Shown here piece by piece: positions 27,051 to 35,638 of a stretch of DNA of 64,000 nt. Position numbers and translations under genes: made by a program. The DNA comes from Methylacidimicrobium sp. AP8 (GTDB lineage Bacteria > Verrucomicrobiota > Verrucomicrobiia > Methylacidiphilales > Methylacidiphilaceae): NCBI RefSeq assembly GCF_903064525.1, contig NZ_LR797830.1:1240001-1304000 (forward strand). Reading direction: 5' to 3'. How positions within the stretch are numbered: position 1 is the first letter of the stretch; every line of letters begins with the position of its first letter. The notes under the pieces are model-generated. The model worked only from the letters and a program-made list of their open reading frames with translations. It searched no databases and was not told the origin of the DNA.

Positions 27051-28241
27051 CTACTCCTTTTCCGCTCCCTCTTCCTCCGGCACGGGGAGCTGCATAGCGT
27101 CGTGCATGTCCCGGATGAAGGTCTCGAAGTCGGGCGAGCTTATCGATGCCCCTGCGATGCTGGAGAGATCGTCATCGTTATAAAACATGTGAAAGGTCGC
27201 CGTGCGGGGATCGTAGATCCAATATTCGACCCATTCGTCCTCCACGCCTCCCCCAAAGCAGAAGAACTCGGGGTTGACCCCCCTCTTATCCATGCTGAGA
27301 GAGCCGCGTCCGTAGTCGGCGTGATCGAGCTCATGGAGGTTGTCATTCCAGGAGAAGAGGAAGCAGGTGTGGTAGTACCGAGGGCGCTTGGTCCCCGTTC
27401 GTATCCACTCGACCGGAGAGCGCTTGTCCTGGATGCAGTAGATAAACCCGTTTGCTAAACGGAACCCGTTGTAATAGGGGAGGAGATCCCGGTAGAAGAG
27501 CGGGAGGGGATAACCGTTAAGCCGGCGGGGAGCCTCCGCGATCGCCTCCTCAATCGCCTCAGGACTCGCTGGGATGGGAGGCCAGTCATCTATAGGGTCC
27601 GCCATCGCCGCTTGCAAAACCGGCAGGCTCGTCGGATCGAAGCGGGCTTGCGGGCGCCGCTCGGCCAGAAGCCGGCGCTCGATCTCCGGATCGAGGCTCA
27701 TGGCTAGCTTATGGACCGGATCCCCCTCCCTCCGAGGTCTCGGCACGATGCGCTCGATGAAGGAGCCCGGATCGGGAAAGCTGACCAGCGCCGTCGAGGC
27801 GTCCTCAAGGGCAAAGAGCGGGGAAAAGAGATGAATGCTCCCCTTTCGGGTATCGTAGGCGAGGTAGTTTTCTTTCCAAAAGCGGCCGAAGACAAAGAAG
27901 TGGGAAGCGATCCGCCAGGGCCTCCGCCTTGTCCGAAAACGCCGGTTTTGGCGCACAACGCTCTCCCACTCCAAAAACCCCGGATGGCCGGGCTCGGGAT
28001 AGAGCAAAAATTTCCCGCCCCAGAACGGATAGCCGTTGGATTGCTTTAAAGCCTCGACATAGAAGTCGGGGAGCGGAAAGCCCAGCTCCCGGGCGCACCA
28101 CTCCTTGGCCGCCTCAATCGTCTCGGGCTTGGCCGGCGGAAAGAACTGGGGATGGTCCGAATCCCGCTTCTCCAGTTCCACCCACTTGAATCCTTCAAGC
28201 GGGGGAAGGTTCAGCGGGTCTGTGGGGTCGATGGGGTGCAT
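27051..28241 (-). CDS. Double-SUKH (SMI1/KNR4) immunity-type protein
   Basis: A 396-residue protein with two SUKH-like domains at about 40-170 and 225-385. Both show the family pattern of an acidic helix, a G-Y/F-P turn and W/F-rich strands (LPDFYVEALKQSNGYPF; LPLFYRDLLPYYNGFRL). SUKH proteins neutralise secreted nuclease toxins by direct binding. The N-terminus carries the leader NLPPLEGFKWVELEKRD, also present in the downstream toxin candidate. A good ribosome site (AAAGGAG) precedes ATG 28241. The frame is intact although its partner gene is broken. Confidence 0.8.
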   Translation of the reverse strand: MHPIDPTDPLNLPPLEGFKWVELEKRDSDHPQFFPPAKPETIEAAKEWCARELGFPLPDFYVEALKQSNGYPFWGGKFLLYPEPGHPGFLEWESVVRQNRRFRTRRRPWRIASHFFVFGRFWKENYLAYDTRKGSIHLFSPLFALEDASTALVSFPDPGSFIERIVPRPRREGDPVHKLAMSLDPEIERRLLAERRPQARFDPTSLPVLQAAMADPIDDWPPIPASPEAIEEAIAEAPRRLNGYPLPLFYRDLLPYYNGFRLANGFIYCIQDKRSPVEWIRTGTKRPRYYHTCFLFSWNDNLHELDHADYGRGSLSMDKRGVNPEFFCFGGGVEDEWVEYWIYDPRTATFHMFYNDDDLSSIAGASISSPDFETFIRDMHDAMQLPVPEEEGAEKE

Positions 28242-28468
28242 CGTCTACTCCTTTCCTTTTCTTTCTATCCCTACACGGAAATCCGTTTGCGCTTCTTTTT
28301 GTATCCAATAGCACAGACCCGGCTTGGACCCCGGCTTTCTTCCCTCTTCCCACAAAAAAGCCCGTCCTGTCAGCGAAGACCGGTCCAGCGGCGGGAGCGG
28401 AAGCCGATGCGGGGTATGCTTTTGGCGACTCTATGCTCCATAACGACGGGGCGATCCATTTGGCTACC

Positions 28469-28846
28469 TCACTCCGCCACCCCGCCTGGGAGAGGACTGT
28501 TCAGAATCCGATCGACCAGATCCCTGGCCACTCGATCTTTCCCGATACATTGCAACGTCGTTGCCATCGCGCGGGCTTCTTGCTCCCTGCCCGTCATTTT
28601 CAGGCAGAGAACAAGAAAAGAACGGGCGAGATCGCTCTCTGGTTCAACCTGGAGGGCGTGGAGCAATCGCCCAACGGCGCGCGGCGGATCACCGCCGCGC
28701 AGGTAGACGAGGCCCTAACCAATCCACGGAAGGGCGCTGCGAGGATATAGTCGCTCCATCGCGAGGAATATCGTTTGGGCTTCTTCGACAAATCCCGAAA
28801 AGAGCCCGAGCAAGCCGATTTCCATGAGCATGTCCGGCGGCGGCAT
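28469..28846 (-). pseudogene. TPR protein resembling T3SS needle co-chaperone (YscG/SctG), nonsense mutation
   Basis: One frame of 126 codons from ATG 28846 encodes paired helices: MEIGLLGLFSGFVEEAQTIF, GLVYLRGGDPPRAVGRLL and FLVLCLKMTGREQEARAM. The pattern of an EIGLLGLF helix followed by TPR-like pairs resembles YscG/HrpB1-type co-chaperones. Codon 44 is TAG (28717-28715) within LPWIG-stop-GLVYL, where a TTG Leu codon would be expected. The gene follows a YscE-like ORF by 47 bases. No YscF-like needle gene is present between or around them. The T3SS assignment is inference. Confidence 0.5.
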
Positions 28847-28893
28847 CCTTCGCTCTCTCTACTACTCTCTCATGGCAGCGTTGCTTCGTAGCC

Positions 28894-29103
28894 TTAGGGG
28901 TAAGCGTTTAGGGCAATCGTCTTCGCGGCGGCCAGTGCTTGCGCCACGAGCTTCATGGTCTGGTAGCGCTCTTGAGGCAATCCTTCCCGCATCTGTTGCC
29001 AGACGGTCTCCTCGTAGCTTTCGATCAGGAGGACGAGCCTTTGCCGGAAGCTCCCGTCCACATCCTGCTGAAGGAGTCTTTCAAGATCGAGTCCCGTTTG
29101 CAT
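28894..29103 (-). CDS. Small helical protein resembling T3SS co-chaperone YscE/EscE
   Basis: A 69-residue all-helical protein (LDLERLLQQDVDGSFRQRL, ETVWQQMREGLPQERYQ, LVAQALAAAKTIAL). Length and the layout of two amphipathic helices with a P-x-x-Y turn fit the YscE/EscE/SsaE family, which with YscG keeps the needle subunit soluble. It is encoded directly before the YscG-like ORF, the expected partner. Similarity in such short proteins is weak, so the call is tentative. Confidence 0.45.
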   Translation of the reverse strand: MQTGLDLERLLQQDVDGSFRQRLVLLIESYEETVWQQMREGLPQERYQTMKLVAQALAAAKTIALNAYP

Positions 29104-29149
29104 GGCCGCGCAACCGCTTGCCGATTACGGCGGGCTTAGCGAACCGGAT

Positions 29150-30530
29150 TCAGCCGAGGAGGATGAGCAGCGGTGCCGATGAAGCGGATGGCCCGTCGCT
29201 CTCCTCTTCCACCGAGAGCGATCGTGCGGCCCCCACCATCGCCCGCAAAGGAGCCCCTTGCGCGACCGAAAGGCCGGCCTCGGCTTCTCCCTCACCGAGG
29301 AAACCTCCCACATCTCCGAAAGTCGAGCCGGAGAAACCGTCCCAGACGCCATAGCCTCCGCGAACCGTCGCCCACAGGCCGCTCGGGAAGAAGAGAGTCG
29401 TCCCCATCGTCCCGGCGCCCTCCCCGTCTTCCGCCATTCCTGCCAGCGCATCGCGGAGCTGCTGCCCGAGGCTCTTTACTTCTTCCTCCTCCCGATCTGT
29501 GACTCGGCCCACGCGCATGCTTCCGATGGCGTCGAACGGGTGGTCATTTTCTTTCCGAACCCACCCATTCACGACGAATTTCCCGTCCGCCTGCGCCTCC
29601 AGGGCAACACCGCTCGCTCCCCGTTTGTGCGTCGACTCAGCCCCTGCGGCGAGGAGACCTCCGGTAGCGTCTCCCCCCGCAGGGGTTTGCGGGCGCAACC
29701 GAGAAGCGATCTCCGCAACCGCCTTTCCCAACTTAGACGGCTGGAAGATCCGACTTCCGGCAGCTTTCGCGGCGCGCGTGGCCTCCTGCCACAGCGACAC
29801 AAAGGGACCCGGCGTCTCCGCGGCGAGGGAGGCGTCTTCGGCGGAGAGCAAAGGGGGCAACGAGGGTAAGAAGGCGTCCGGTGCGGCTTTGATTCGCCGA
29901 CGAGCCCGGGTTCCCCGGCACCATGGGTTGCGCTCGGATGGAGGCCCCGGAACTTCTTTCCGCCAACCCCGCCGCCGCGGCCTGGTGAACCTTTCCCGAT
30001 AGGAACGCCTTTCCCACTTGCGAAGACAAAACGCCGAAGAGCTTCCCGAAGGCGCCCGACCATGAATTCCCGTCGCTCGCCCATCCTTTTCCAGCGGACA
30101 AGAGCCGCGCAAGCCCCCGCGCCGAGGCGACCGCCATCTCAAGGAGAGGGTGTTGTACGCCCCCCTCCGCCAAGCCAACGGAGGTCGGCCAGGCAAGGAG
30201 GTCCGCACCGCTTGTTGGCACAGAAGGCCAGAAGAGCGATGAATTCGGTGTCTGCGCCCTTCCCAGGCTTGCGCCTTTCGCCTCAGACGAGACCGAGGAG
30301 AAGTGGAAATCCAGGGGGTGCGCGACAGGGTACGCCGAACACTCCGCGGGCCCACCGTTTTCGGACCCGAAGTTCGGCGCCTCTGGTGGCCGAAACGTGA
30401 GGAACGGGTACGGTGCCTCCGCCGAACTTCCCAGGATGCTCCCTTGGCCCGAGGAGGTGGGCCGGTACAGGGGTAGGTCTCCAAAGACCGCCGCGTTGCG
30501 CAGGCTGTCGAGCGGTATCAATTCCGTCAC
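29150..30530 (-). pseudogene. Unrecognised ~460-residue protein, frameshifted
   Basis: From ATG 30530 the first frame gives about 210 residues, Ser/Gly/Ala-rich, including LLEMAVASARGLARLLSAG and GKLFGVLSSQVGKAFLSG. Near 29880-29905 the reading passes to another frame (APDAFLPSLPPLLSAEDASL) and continues to 29150, with KFVVNGWVRKENDHPFDAIG and a glycine-rich end. No domain is recognised. It lies directly upstream of the YscE/YscG-like genes on the same strand and may belong to the same decayed secretion locus. Confidence 0.45.
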
Positions 30531-30684
30531 TATTCTGATCCTCCCTCGATCCTCTTGTCCTCCCGCCTGCTACTTCGAGCGGATCGCTCGCTTTCTTACG
30601 CGAAAATTTACCGGAATTCGACCGTGGAAGGCAAGAAACATCACGATGCTCTATTGCAAACGAGCCGAGCGACCACGTGCATGA

Positions 30685-31530
30685 TTAACCCGCGCTCCCT
30701 TCGCGGTAGCCATCGACCCGGTTGAGCCAGCCGCGTAGCCAGCGCTCTTCGTGCCGTGCCGAAGGCGCGTTCCGCACTCTCCTCTCCAGGACAAGCCGTG
30801 CCGCCCGCCGGAAGGAGGGAAGCGCGGGGCCGGGTTCCATGGCCCGGAGGACGTCCAACAGCCCCCACCCCGCGTTTTGATAACGCTCCGTCGGAAAGGT
30901 GCCGTCCCCTTTGAAATTCACGTAGTCGACAAGCGCAAAGAGACCCCCGGGAGTGGCTTCGAGAGCCCGGAAGTTTGTTTCGATCCGCTGCCGTTCTCCT
31001 TCGGGAGCGCAGGCGAGCATCTTCGGGAGCGAGCCGGACAATCGATGGATCGCGAACCGGGTCTGCTCCGCGACCGTATCGGCCAAGAATGACCGGAGCT
31101 CGCGCATCCGCCCGCTCTCGAACTCAACGAAAAAGGCCCGGCGGTCCGGCCAGGGGCAAAAGCGAGCCTCCCGGAGCCAACCGGGAACGGACACCCCGCG
31201 GCTCTCCAGAAAACGGAGCAGCTGCGGGAAGCTCTCCTCGAAGGGGCCGCGGACTCCGGCGGGATACCAGATGAAGTGGCCGATTCCGAGCGAAGCGAAG
31301 TTTTCCCCGGGGTTCCAGGCGGTCAAACCGGAGAGGGTTCCTCCCGACTCGTTCTGCCAGAGACGCCGGCCGATCCATTCCGCTTGCGCCGGAGACAGCG
31401 GGAAAGCCGGCGCTGCCGCAGGCCCTGCCAAGAGGAGAAGACCGGCCAGAAGCCGGCGTGCGGCTCCGAGGGCGAGCCGGGCTCGACCGGTTCGGGAACA
31501 CCGATGCCGCCGCAGGCCCGATCGACCCAC
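30685..31530 (-). CDS. Conserved exported protein of unknown function
   Basis: About 281 residues from a GTG at 31530; the start is uncertain because the upstream frame stays open under the divergent regulator gene. A signal peptide (RRLLAGLLLLAGPAAAPAF) is followed by a strongly patterned segment: LWQNESGGTLSGLTAWNPGE, SLGIGHFIWYP, GPFEESFPQLLRFLESRGV. I recall this pattern from a conserved periplasmic family, but cannot name a function. The C-terminal half is helical and Arg-rich. It is divergent from the pseudo-receiver regulator. Confidence 0.7.
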   Translation of the reverse strand: MGRSGLRRHRCSRTGRARLALGAARRLLAGLLLLAGPAAAPAFPLSPAQAEWIGRRLWQNESGGTLSGLTAWNPGENFASLGIGHFIWYPAGVRGPFEESFPQLLRFLESRGVSVPGWLREARFCPWPDRRAFFVEFESGRMRELRSFLADTVAEQTRFAIHRLSGSLPKMLACAPEGERQRIETNFRALEATPGGLFALVDYVNFKGDGTFPTERYQNAGWGLLDVLRAMEPGPALPSFRRAARLVLERRVRNAPSARHEERWLRGWLNRVDGYREGSAG

Positions 31531-31542
31531 CCCGAGGGTAGA

Positions 31543-32292
31543 ATGGCGCAGGACTTCTCGCGGGAACAACGAGGGAAAGCGGCTCGGCGCCTCTTTGTCC
31601 TTATCGCCGGCTTTTGCGAGGAACCGCTCCTTCGCCGCCTCACCGCCCTCCTTCGAGGCAGGGGAATCCACAGCAAGATAGCGAAGCATTCCGAAGAAGC
31701 GATAACGCTCGCCCATCGGCTGCCTTTTCCCGTCGTGCTGCTCCGGTGGCCGACCGAGTCGCCCGTGCAGGATCCCGTGCCCGGACTCCGCCGGCTTTCC
31801 TGGTGGGTCCCCATCCTGGCACTGGCGGAATCGGACGAACCGGAGGCAAGGAGGGAAGCGCTGGAAAGCGGCGCCGACTTCCTCCTGCGATTCCCGGGGG
31901 CCGAGCGGGAGCTCCTGGCGATCTTGGAAAGTCTCGGGAGTCGATACGCGCGGAACCCTCCGGAGGAATCGCCGGGCTCGCGCCCTCCGATCTTGGATCG
32001 AAAGAATCGAATCGTGCGGTGGCGCGATCAGGCAGTTTCCCTCACCCCTGCGGAACTCACCATCGCCGACTACCTCTTCCAGCACGCGGGGCGGGTCGTC
32101 ATGGCCGAAGAATTGGCCGCGCAGCTGTATCGCCGCCATCCGGCTCGCCTCCCGTCGCCGCTTTCCCTGCACACCCACCTGTCCAACCTGCGACGAAAGC
32201 TGAGCCGGCTCTCTACGGGGATTCTGTTGCGATCGGTTTGCGGGAAGGGATTTCTGCTGGAGTGGGGACCGGGGGGAGAGCCGCCGGAGTAA
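31543..32292 (+). CDS. OmpR-like winged-helix regulator with degenerate receiver
   Basis: A 249-residue protein. The C-terminal 90 residues are an OmpR/PhoB winged helix (LTPAELTIADYLFQHAGRVV, LHTHLSNLRRKLS, the SVCGKGFLLEW hairpin). The N-terminal 120 residues have the receiver layout (VLIAGF, VVLLRWP, VPILALAESDEP, ALESGADFLLRF). The acidic pocket and the phospho-acceptor Asp are missing: the strand reads VVLLRWP where LLLDL is usual, and the terminal Lys is Arg. It likely works without phosphorylation. No histidine kinase is adjacent. ATG 31543 is used. The 3' end overlaps the convergent gene by 80 bases. Confidence 0.75.
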   Translation: MAQDFSREQRGKAARRLFVLIAGFCEEPLLRRLTALLRGRGIHSKIAKHSEEAITLAHRLPFPVVLLRWPTESPVQDPVPGLRRLSWWVPILALAESDEPEARREALESGADFLLRFPGAERELLAILESLGSRYARNPPEESPGSRPPILDRKNRIVRWRDQAVSLTPAELTIADYLFQHAGRVVMAEELAAQLYRRHPARLPSPLSLHTHLSNLRRKLSRLSTGILLRSVCGKGFLLEWGPGGEPPE

Positions 32293-33550
32293 CCGTGCGG
32301 GCCACGGTCGCCGGAACGGGGGCCGGAACCGCGGTCGAGGAAGCCGCGCTCGAAGGGCTGGTCCGTTCTCCGCCCGATCCTAACCGGACGGAAATCGAGG
32401 AGGTTTGCGGGGGATCCAGATCGAGCCAGGTGAGGACCCCGCCGCCGGCGAGGAAGAGCTGCCTCACCCGTGCCGGATGCTTCGGGGTGATCACGATCCG
32501 GTCGCCGTTGCGGATCCTTCGGGGCTGATGCACGTAGAAGATCGCCCTGGCGGGAATCTCGACGATCGGATAGATCAAGATCGCCCCGACGATCCACTCG
32601 ATCACCCGTCGGCTCTCGACGCCTGCCGGGGTTGCGGTGAAGATCCCGTCCCGGAGATCCGAACGGGCGCTGAAATTCCCCCAGGTCCAGAGGTTCTTCG
32701 GATGCGGTCCCTCCACCTTGGCGATGGAGCCAAGCTGCTGGAAATAGACCACGCGCCGAGGCGGATTCTTGTCGGCGGATGCGTTCCGGGAATCGTTTCC
32801 TGGCTTGATCGGACGCCCGGCGCTGGTCTGCGATTCGATCACCGGCGGAGCTTCGAGCACCATGCGCGCGATCGTCCCATCCACCTGGTCGATCTCCACG
32901 AGCCTGGCCGGATGCTCTTTCGGGATCGCGAACTTGGTCCCTTTGCGGATCTCCGGCAACGGCATCTTGGTCCGGAAAACCACCCGGCGGAAGACATAGT
33001 TCCCCGGATTGTCGATAAGATTGAAATGCTCCTCCCAATCGGGCCAGTTGACTCCCTCGTTCACCGAGGCGATGAAGAAGCCGTCGGTGACGGGGCCGCG
33101 CGCGGTGAACCGGCCGTAAACCCAGACGTTCTTCGGGCGAGGCCCCTCTTCTTGGAGAATCTCCGGAAGATGCACGAACTTGGTCACACGTGCCCCCGCT
33201 CCCGGGGTCTTGCCGGTCGGCTGCTCCTCGGAGGCGGCACGGAGAGAGCCCGTCAGCGCCGCAGCCAGCAAGCCCGCCAGGCAAGCCGACCAGAGGCGGC
33301 ACCCGGCAAATCCCTGGTCGGCGGGGCGTCCGGCGCTATTTCGCGCCTCCTCGCCGGCGGCCGCTTCCGGCCAAGCTTCGGGAGCAGGAATCATGGGCCG
33401 AGAATTCTTGCGCTGGAAAATGCGAACCAGCTCGGCTAGATCGGCCGCGATCGCCAATTTGCTGCCGAGAGGCAAGGCGCGGAAAAGCCGCCTTTGGGCG
33501 GTTCGGGGAACATTCCACTGGTTACTGCTCGAATCCGTATCAACTTCCAT
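32213..33550 (-). CDS. Membrane-anchored protein with repeated beta-rich modules
   Basis: A 445-residue protein. The first 80 residues are cytosolic-looking and helical (GSKLAIAADLAELVRIFQRK). A hydrophobic anchor at about 83-101 follows, then two related beta modules containing RPKNVWVYGRFTARGPVTDG and HPKNLWTWGNFSARSDLRDG, so an internal duplication is visible. The C-terminus is Pro/Ala/Thr-rich and disordered. A strong GGAGG site supports ATG 33550, which lies inside the end of the nucleotidyltransferase gene. No function is recognised; cell-surface or periplasmic location is likely. Confidence 0.65.
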   Translation of the reverse strand: MEVDTDSSSNQWNVPRTAQRRLFRALPLGSKLAIAADLAELVRIFQRKNSRPMIPAPEAWPEAAAGEEARNSAGRPADQGFAGCRLWSACLAGLLAAALTGSLRAASEEQPTGKTPGAGARVTKFVHLPEILQEEGPRPKNVWVYGRFTARGPVTDGFFIASVNEGVNWPDWEEHFNLIDNPGNYVFRRVVFRTKMPLPEIRKGTKFAIPKEHPARLVEIDQVDGTIARMVLEAPPVIESQTSAGRPIKPGNDSRNASADKNPPRRVVYFQQLGSIAKVEGPHPKNLWTWGNFSARSDLRDGIFTATPAGVESRRVIEWIVGAILIYPIVEIPARAIFYVHQPRRIRNGDRIVITPKHPARVRQLFLAGGGVLTWLDLDPPQTSSISVRLGSGGERTSPSSAASSTAVPAPVPATVARTVTPAALPPVPTPAEIPSRKPIATESP

Positions 33551-34058
33551 TCCTTCCTCCTCCCTCCTCGATCGAAAGCTTCAGCTCCGCAACGTCGGCG
33601 AGGTCTTGGTGACGGCCGGCTCCCTGCTTCATCGCGATCAGGGTCTCGACACGAACGAAGCGGATCGGTTCCCCGCCCGGCAGACGCTCTTGCAAGGCGT
33701 GCTTGTACTCGCGTTCAAAGGAGAAGGGTTCATCGATGAAAATGTCTATCGGCGTCTCCCAATGCGCCTCGCTCTGGAGAGGAAGCACCCGCATCCCTTT
33801 TTCCTCGATCCAGCGCTTGCGCACGGAAGGGTCGGCGAGAGCCAGCGGATCGACCGGCGGCACCGGGCGATAGCCCAACCGAGCCAGGGCCGAAAAGACG
33901 GCCGAAAGGTTGCGGGGCGAAAAATCGACGACAAGGTCCATATCCATGGTCGATCTCCCATAGCCGTGCGCCACGACCGCAAGGCCCCCGACCACCAGGA
34001 ACCGGGCGCCAGCGGCGTTCAGCGCTGCTGTGATCTGCTGCAGGCTTTCGAGCTTCAC
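33540..34058 (-). CDS. Nucleotidyltransferase-fold protein (AbiEii/DUF6036-like)
   Basis: About 172 residues from GTG 34058. A Pol-beta superfamily signature is visible: FLVVGGLAVVAHGYGRSTMD followed by MDLVVDF (the G-G and D-x-D motifs) and a third acidic position in PIDIFID. Proteins of this kind act as stand-alone nucleotidyltransferases, often toxins of type IV toxin-antitoxin pairs or housekeeping NTases. Its stop overlaps the start of the anchored protein by 11 bases, so the two are translationally coupled. Confidence 0.75.
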   Translation of the reverse strand: MKLESLQQITAALNAAGARFLVVGGLAVVAHGYGRSTMDMDLVVDFSPRNLSAVFSALARLGYRPVPPVDPLALADPSVRKRWIEEKGMRVLPLQSEAHWETPIDIFIDEPFSFEREYKHALQERLPGGEPIRFVRVETLIAMKQGAGRHQDLADVAELKLSIEEGGGRNGS

Positions 34059-34169
34059 CGACTTCCCTCGCGGGCTAAAAACAACTCTTTTTAGCGATAA
34101 GGCTTCGACTAGGCAACCCCGGCTTGCCGAGAGCAAGAAGAATCTTCGCCGCGGGGGGGCACGCTGCTC

Positions 34170-34793
34170 TCAGCGCGCGCGCCGGATCTCCAGGGGACGG
34201 GCGGACGACCCTTTGGCATCCAGGAAGCCGGCGAACTTATCGATAGACCGGGAGGCGCTTTCCAGATCCTCGTTGAGCGCGCCGAAGCTCGGCGGCCACC
34301 AGCAGCAGAAGAACTTCCACGCCCCCTCCCCCAATTCGTCCCGGACATCCGGCGGCGGAGGGACATAGAGGGTCAGCGCACGAAGCGCATCGAGGATGAT
34401 ACCCTCGACCATGCCAGCGGCCTCGCCCTCGGTTCGGAGCACGGTCTTTTCGGTGATCACACCGGCGGAGTTGAGGAAGAATGCGACGGCCACGAACCCG
34501 TGGGTCGGGGTCATGGCCAGGCCTGCCAAGGAAAGCCGCCTCCGTGCCGCTTCCTGCTGGACCTTGGTTTCGAAAGCTTGGGAGAGCTCCGCCAGATACC
34601 GGTCCTTCTCGGACTGCGCTTCGGGCGAAATCTGCGGACCGTACTCGACCACGGCGAAGATCGTAGGCTTTTTCCTAGGGCTCTTTTTTTCGGCGCCGGA
34701 GGGGTCGGAGGAAGCGGCGGCCGGTGCCGAGAGAGCCGTCTGCCCGATGAGGCAGAGACAAGCGAACGGAAAGAGAAGAAGACGGGCGTTCAT
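34170..34793 (-). CDS. Exported hypothetical protein
   Basis: A 207-residue protein with a clear signal peptide (LLLFPFACLCLIGQTALSA). A basic linker is followed by a helical segment (KDRYLAELSQAFETKVQQEAARR), a beta section FVAVAFFLNSAGVITEKTVL and a Cys-Cys-Trp-Trp patch in KFFCCWWPPSFG. No family is recognised. Its ATG overlaps the stop of the DUF72 gene (ATGA), indicating coupled translation. Confidence 0.7.
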   Translation of the reverse strand: MNARLLLFPFACLCLIGQTALSAPAAASSDPSGAEKKSPRKKPTIFAVVEYGPQISPEAQSEKDRYLAELSQAFETKVQQEAARRRLSLAGLAMTPTHGFVAVAFFLNSAGVITEKTVLRTEGEAAGMVEGIILDALRALTLYVPPPPDVRDELGEGAWKFFCCWWPPSFGALNEDLESASRSIDKFAGFLDAKGSSARPLEIRRAR

Positions 34794-35593
34794 CGGGACT
34801 CGGTCGGTCGCTGCGGCCGAAGAAGGGCCAGGAGCTTGAGGGCATTGTCCACCGCCGCTCCCTGCGCCGTATTGTCGAAATATACATGCACCGTGCATCC
34901 GTCCCGCCGCCAGGATCCGATCCGGCAAGCCCAGGACACAAGCTCGTTCTCGGAATAGGCGGAACGATACGTGGCCTGGGAGCCGTGCAGGCGGACGAAG
35001 ACCAGGTCGGTGGTGACCGCGTCCCAGCGGGGCCAATCGGCGGCATCGCTCTGACAGGAGCCGATCCGGCAAGACTTCAGGAGTCGAAAGACCTCCTCAT
35101 CGAACCAGGAAGGATGGCGGAACTCGAGGACGTGCCGGGGGCCGTTGCGGCTCCCCGCCAGCACCTTGGCGAAGGATTCGAGGCGCCCGAGGTCCTTCCG
35201 GAACGAACCCGGGAGCTGCCAGAGAAAAGCCTTGAGCTTCCCTCCGAGGGGAGAAGCATCCTCGACCTGCCTCCGGACCGCCTCCCCTACTTCCTGGAGC
35301 CGCTTCACGTGCGTGACGAACCGGTGTCCCTTCAGTGCGAAGGCGAACTCCGGAGGCGTGGACTCGGCCCAGCGCCGGTAGGTTTCGGGCCGATGGCGCC
35401 GGTAGAAGGAAGAATCGACTTCGACTGCGAGAAAGCGGCGCGCGTAGAGAGCGAGCCAATCCCGCCTCGGCGCCTCACCGTAGAGGATAGGCCGCCAATC
35501 CGGGTAGTTCCAGCCGCTGGTGCCGACATAGACCCGCGGAAGATCGGCGGTATGTGGATCGGTCCGATCCCCTTCTACGAGATTCCGGTGCAT
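34790..35593 (-). CDS. DUF72 domain protein
   Basis: A 267-residue TIM-barrel protein with DUF72 signatures: VYVGTSGWNYPDW, LAVEVDSSFYRRH, FAFALKGHRFVTH, LWQLPGSFRKD, VLEFRHPSWF and the terminal VHVYFDNTAQGAAVDNA. Family function is not established; roles in nucleic acid or sugar metabolism are proposed. It precedes the exported hypothetical gene with a 4-base overlap. Confidence 0.92.
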   Translation of the reverse strand: MHRNLVEGDRTDPHTADLPRVYVGTSGWNYPDWRPILYGEAPRRDWLALYARRFLAVEVDSSFYRRHRPETYRRWAESTPPEFAFALKGHRFVTHVKRLQEVGEAVRRQVEDASPLGGKLKAFLWQLPGSFRKDLGRLESFAKVLAGSRNGPRHVLEFRHPSWFDEEVFRLLKSCRIGSCQSDAADWPRWDAVTTDLVFVRLHGSQATYRSAYSENELVSWACRIGSWRRDGCTVHVYFDNTAQGAAVDNALKLLALLRPQRPTESR

Positions 35594-35638
35594 CGCCCCC
35601 CTCCGGCAGCACTCGCTCCCTCGCCCCCTCCTCCGGCT

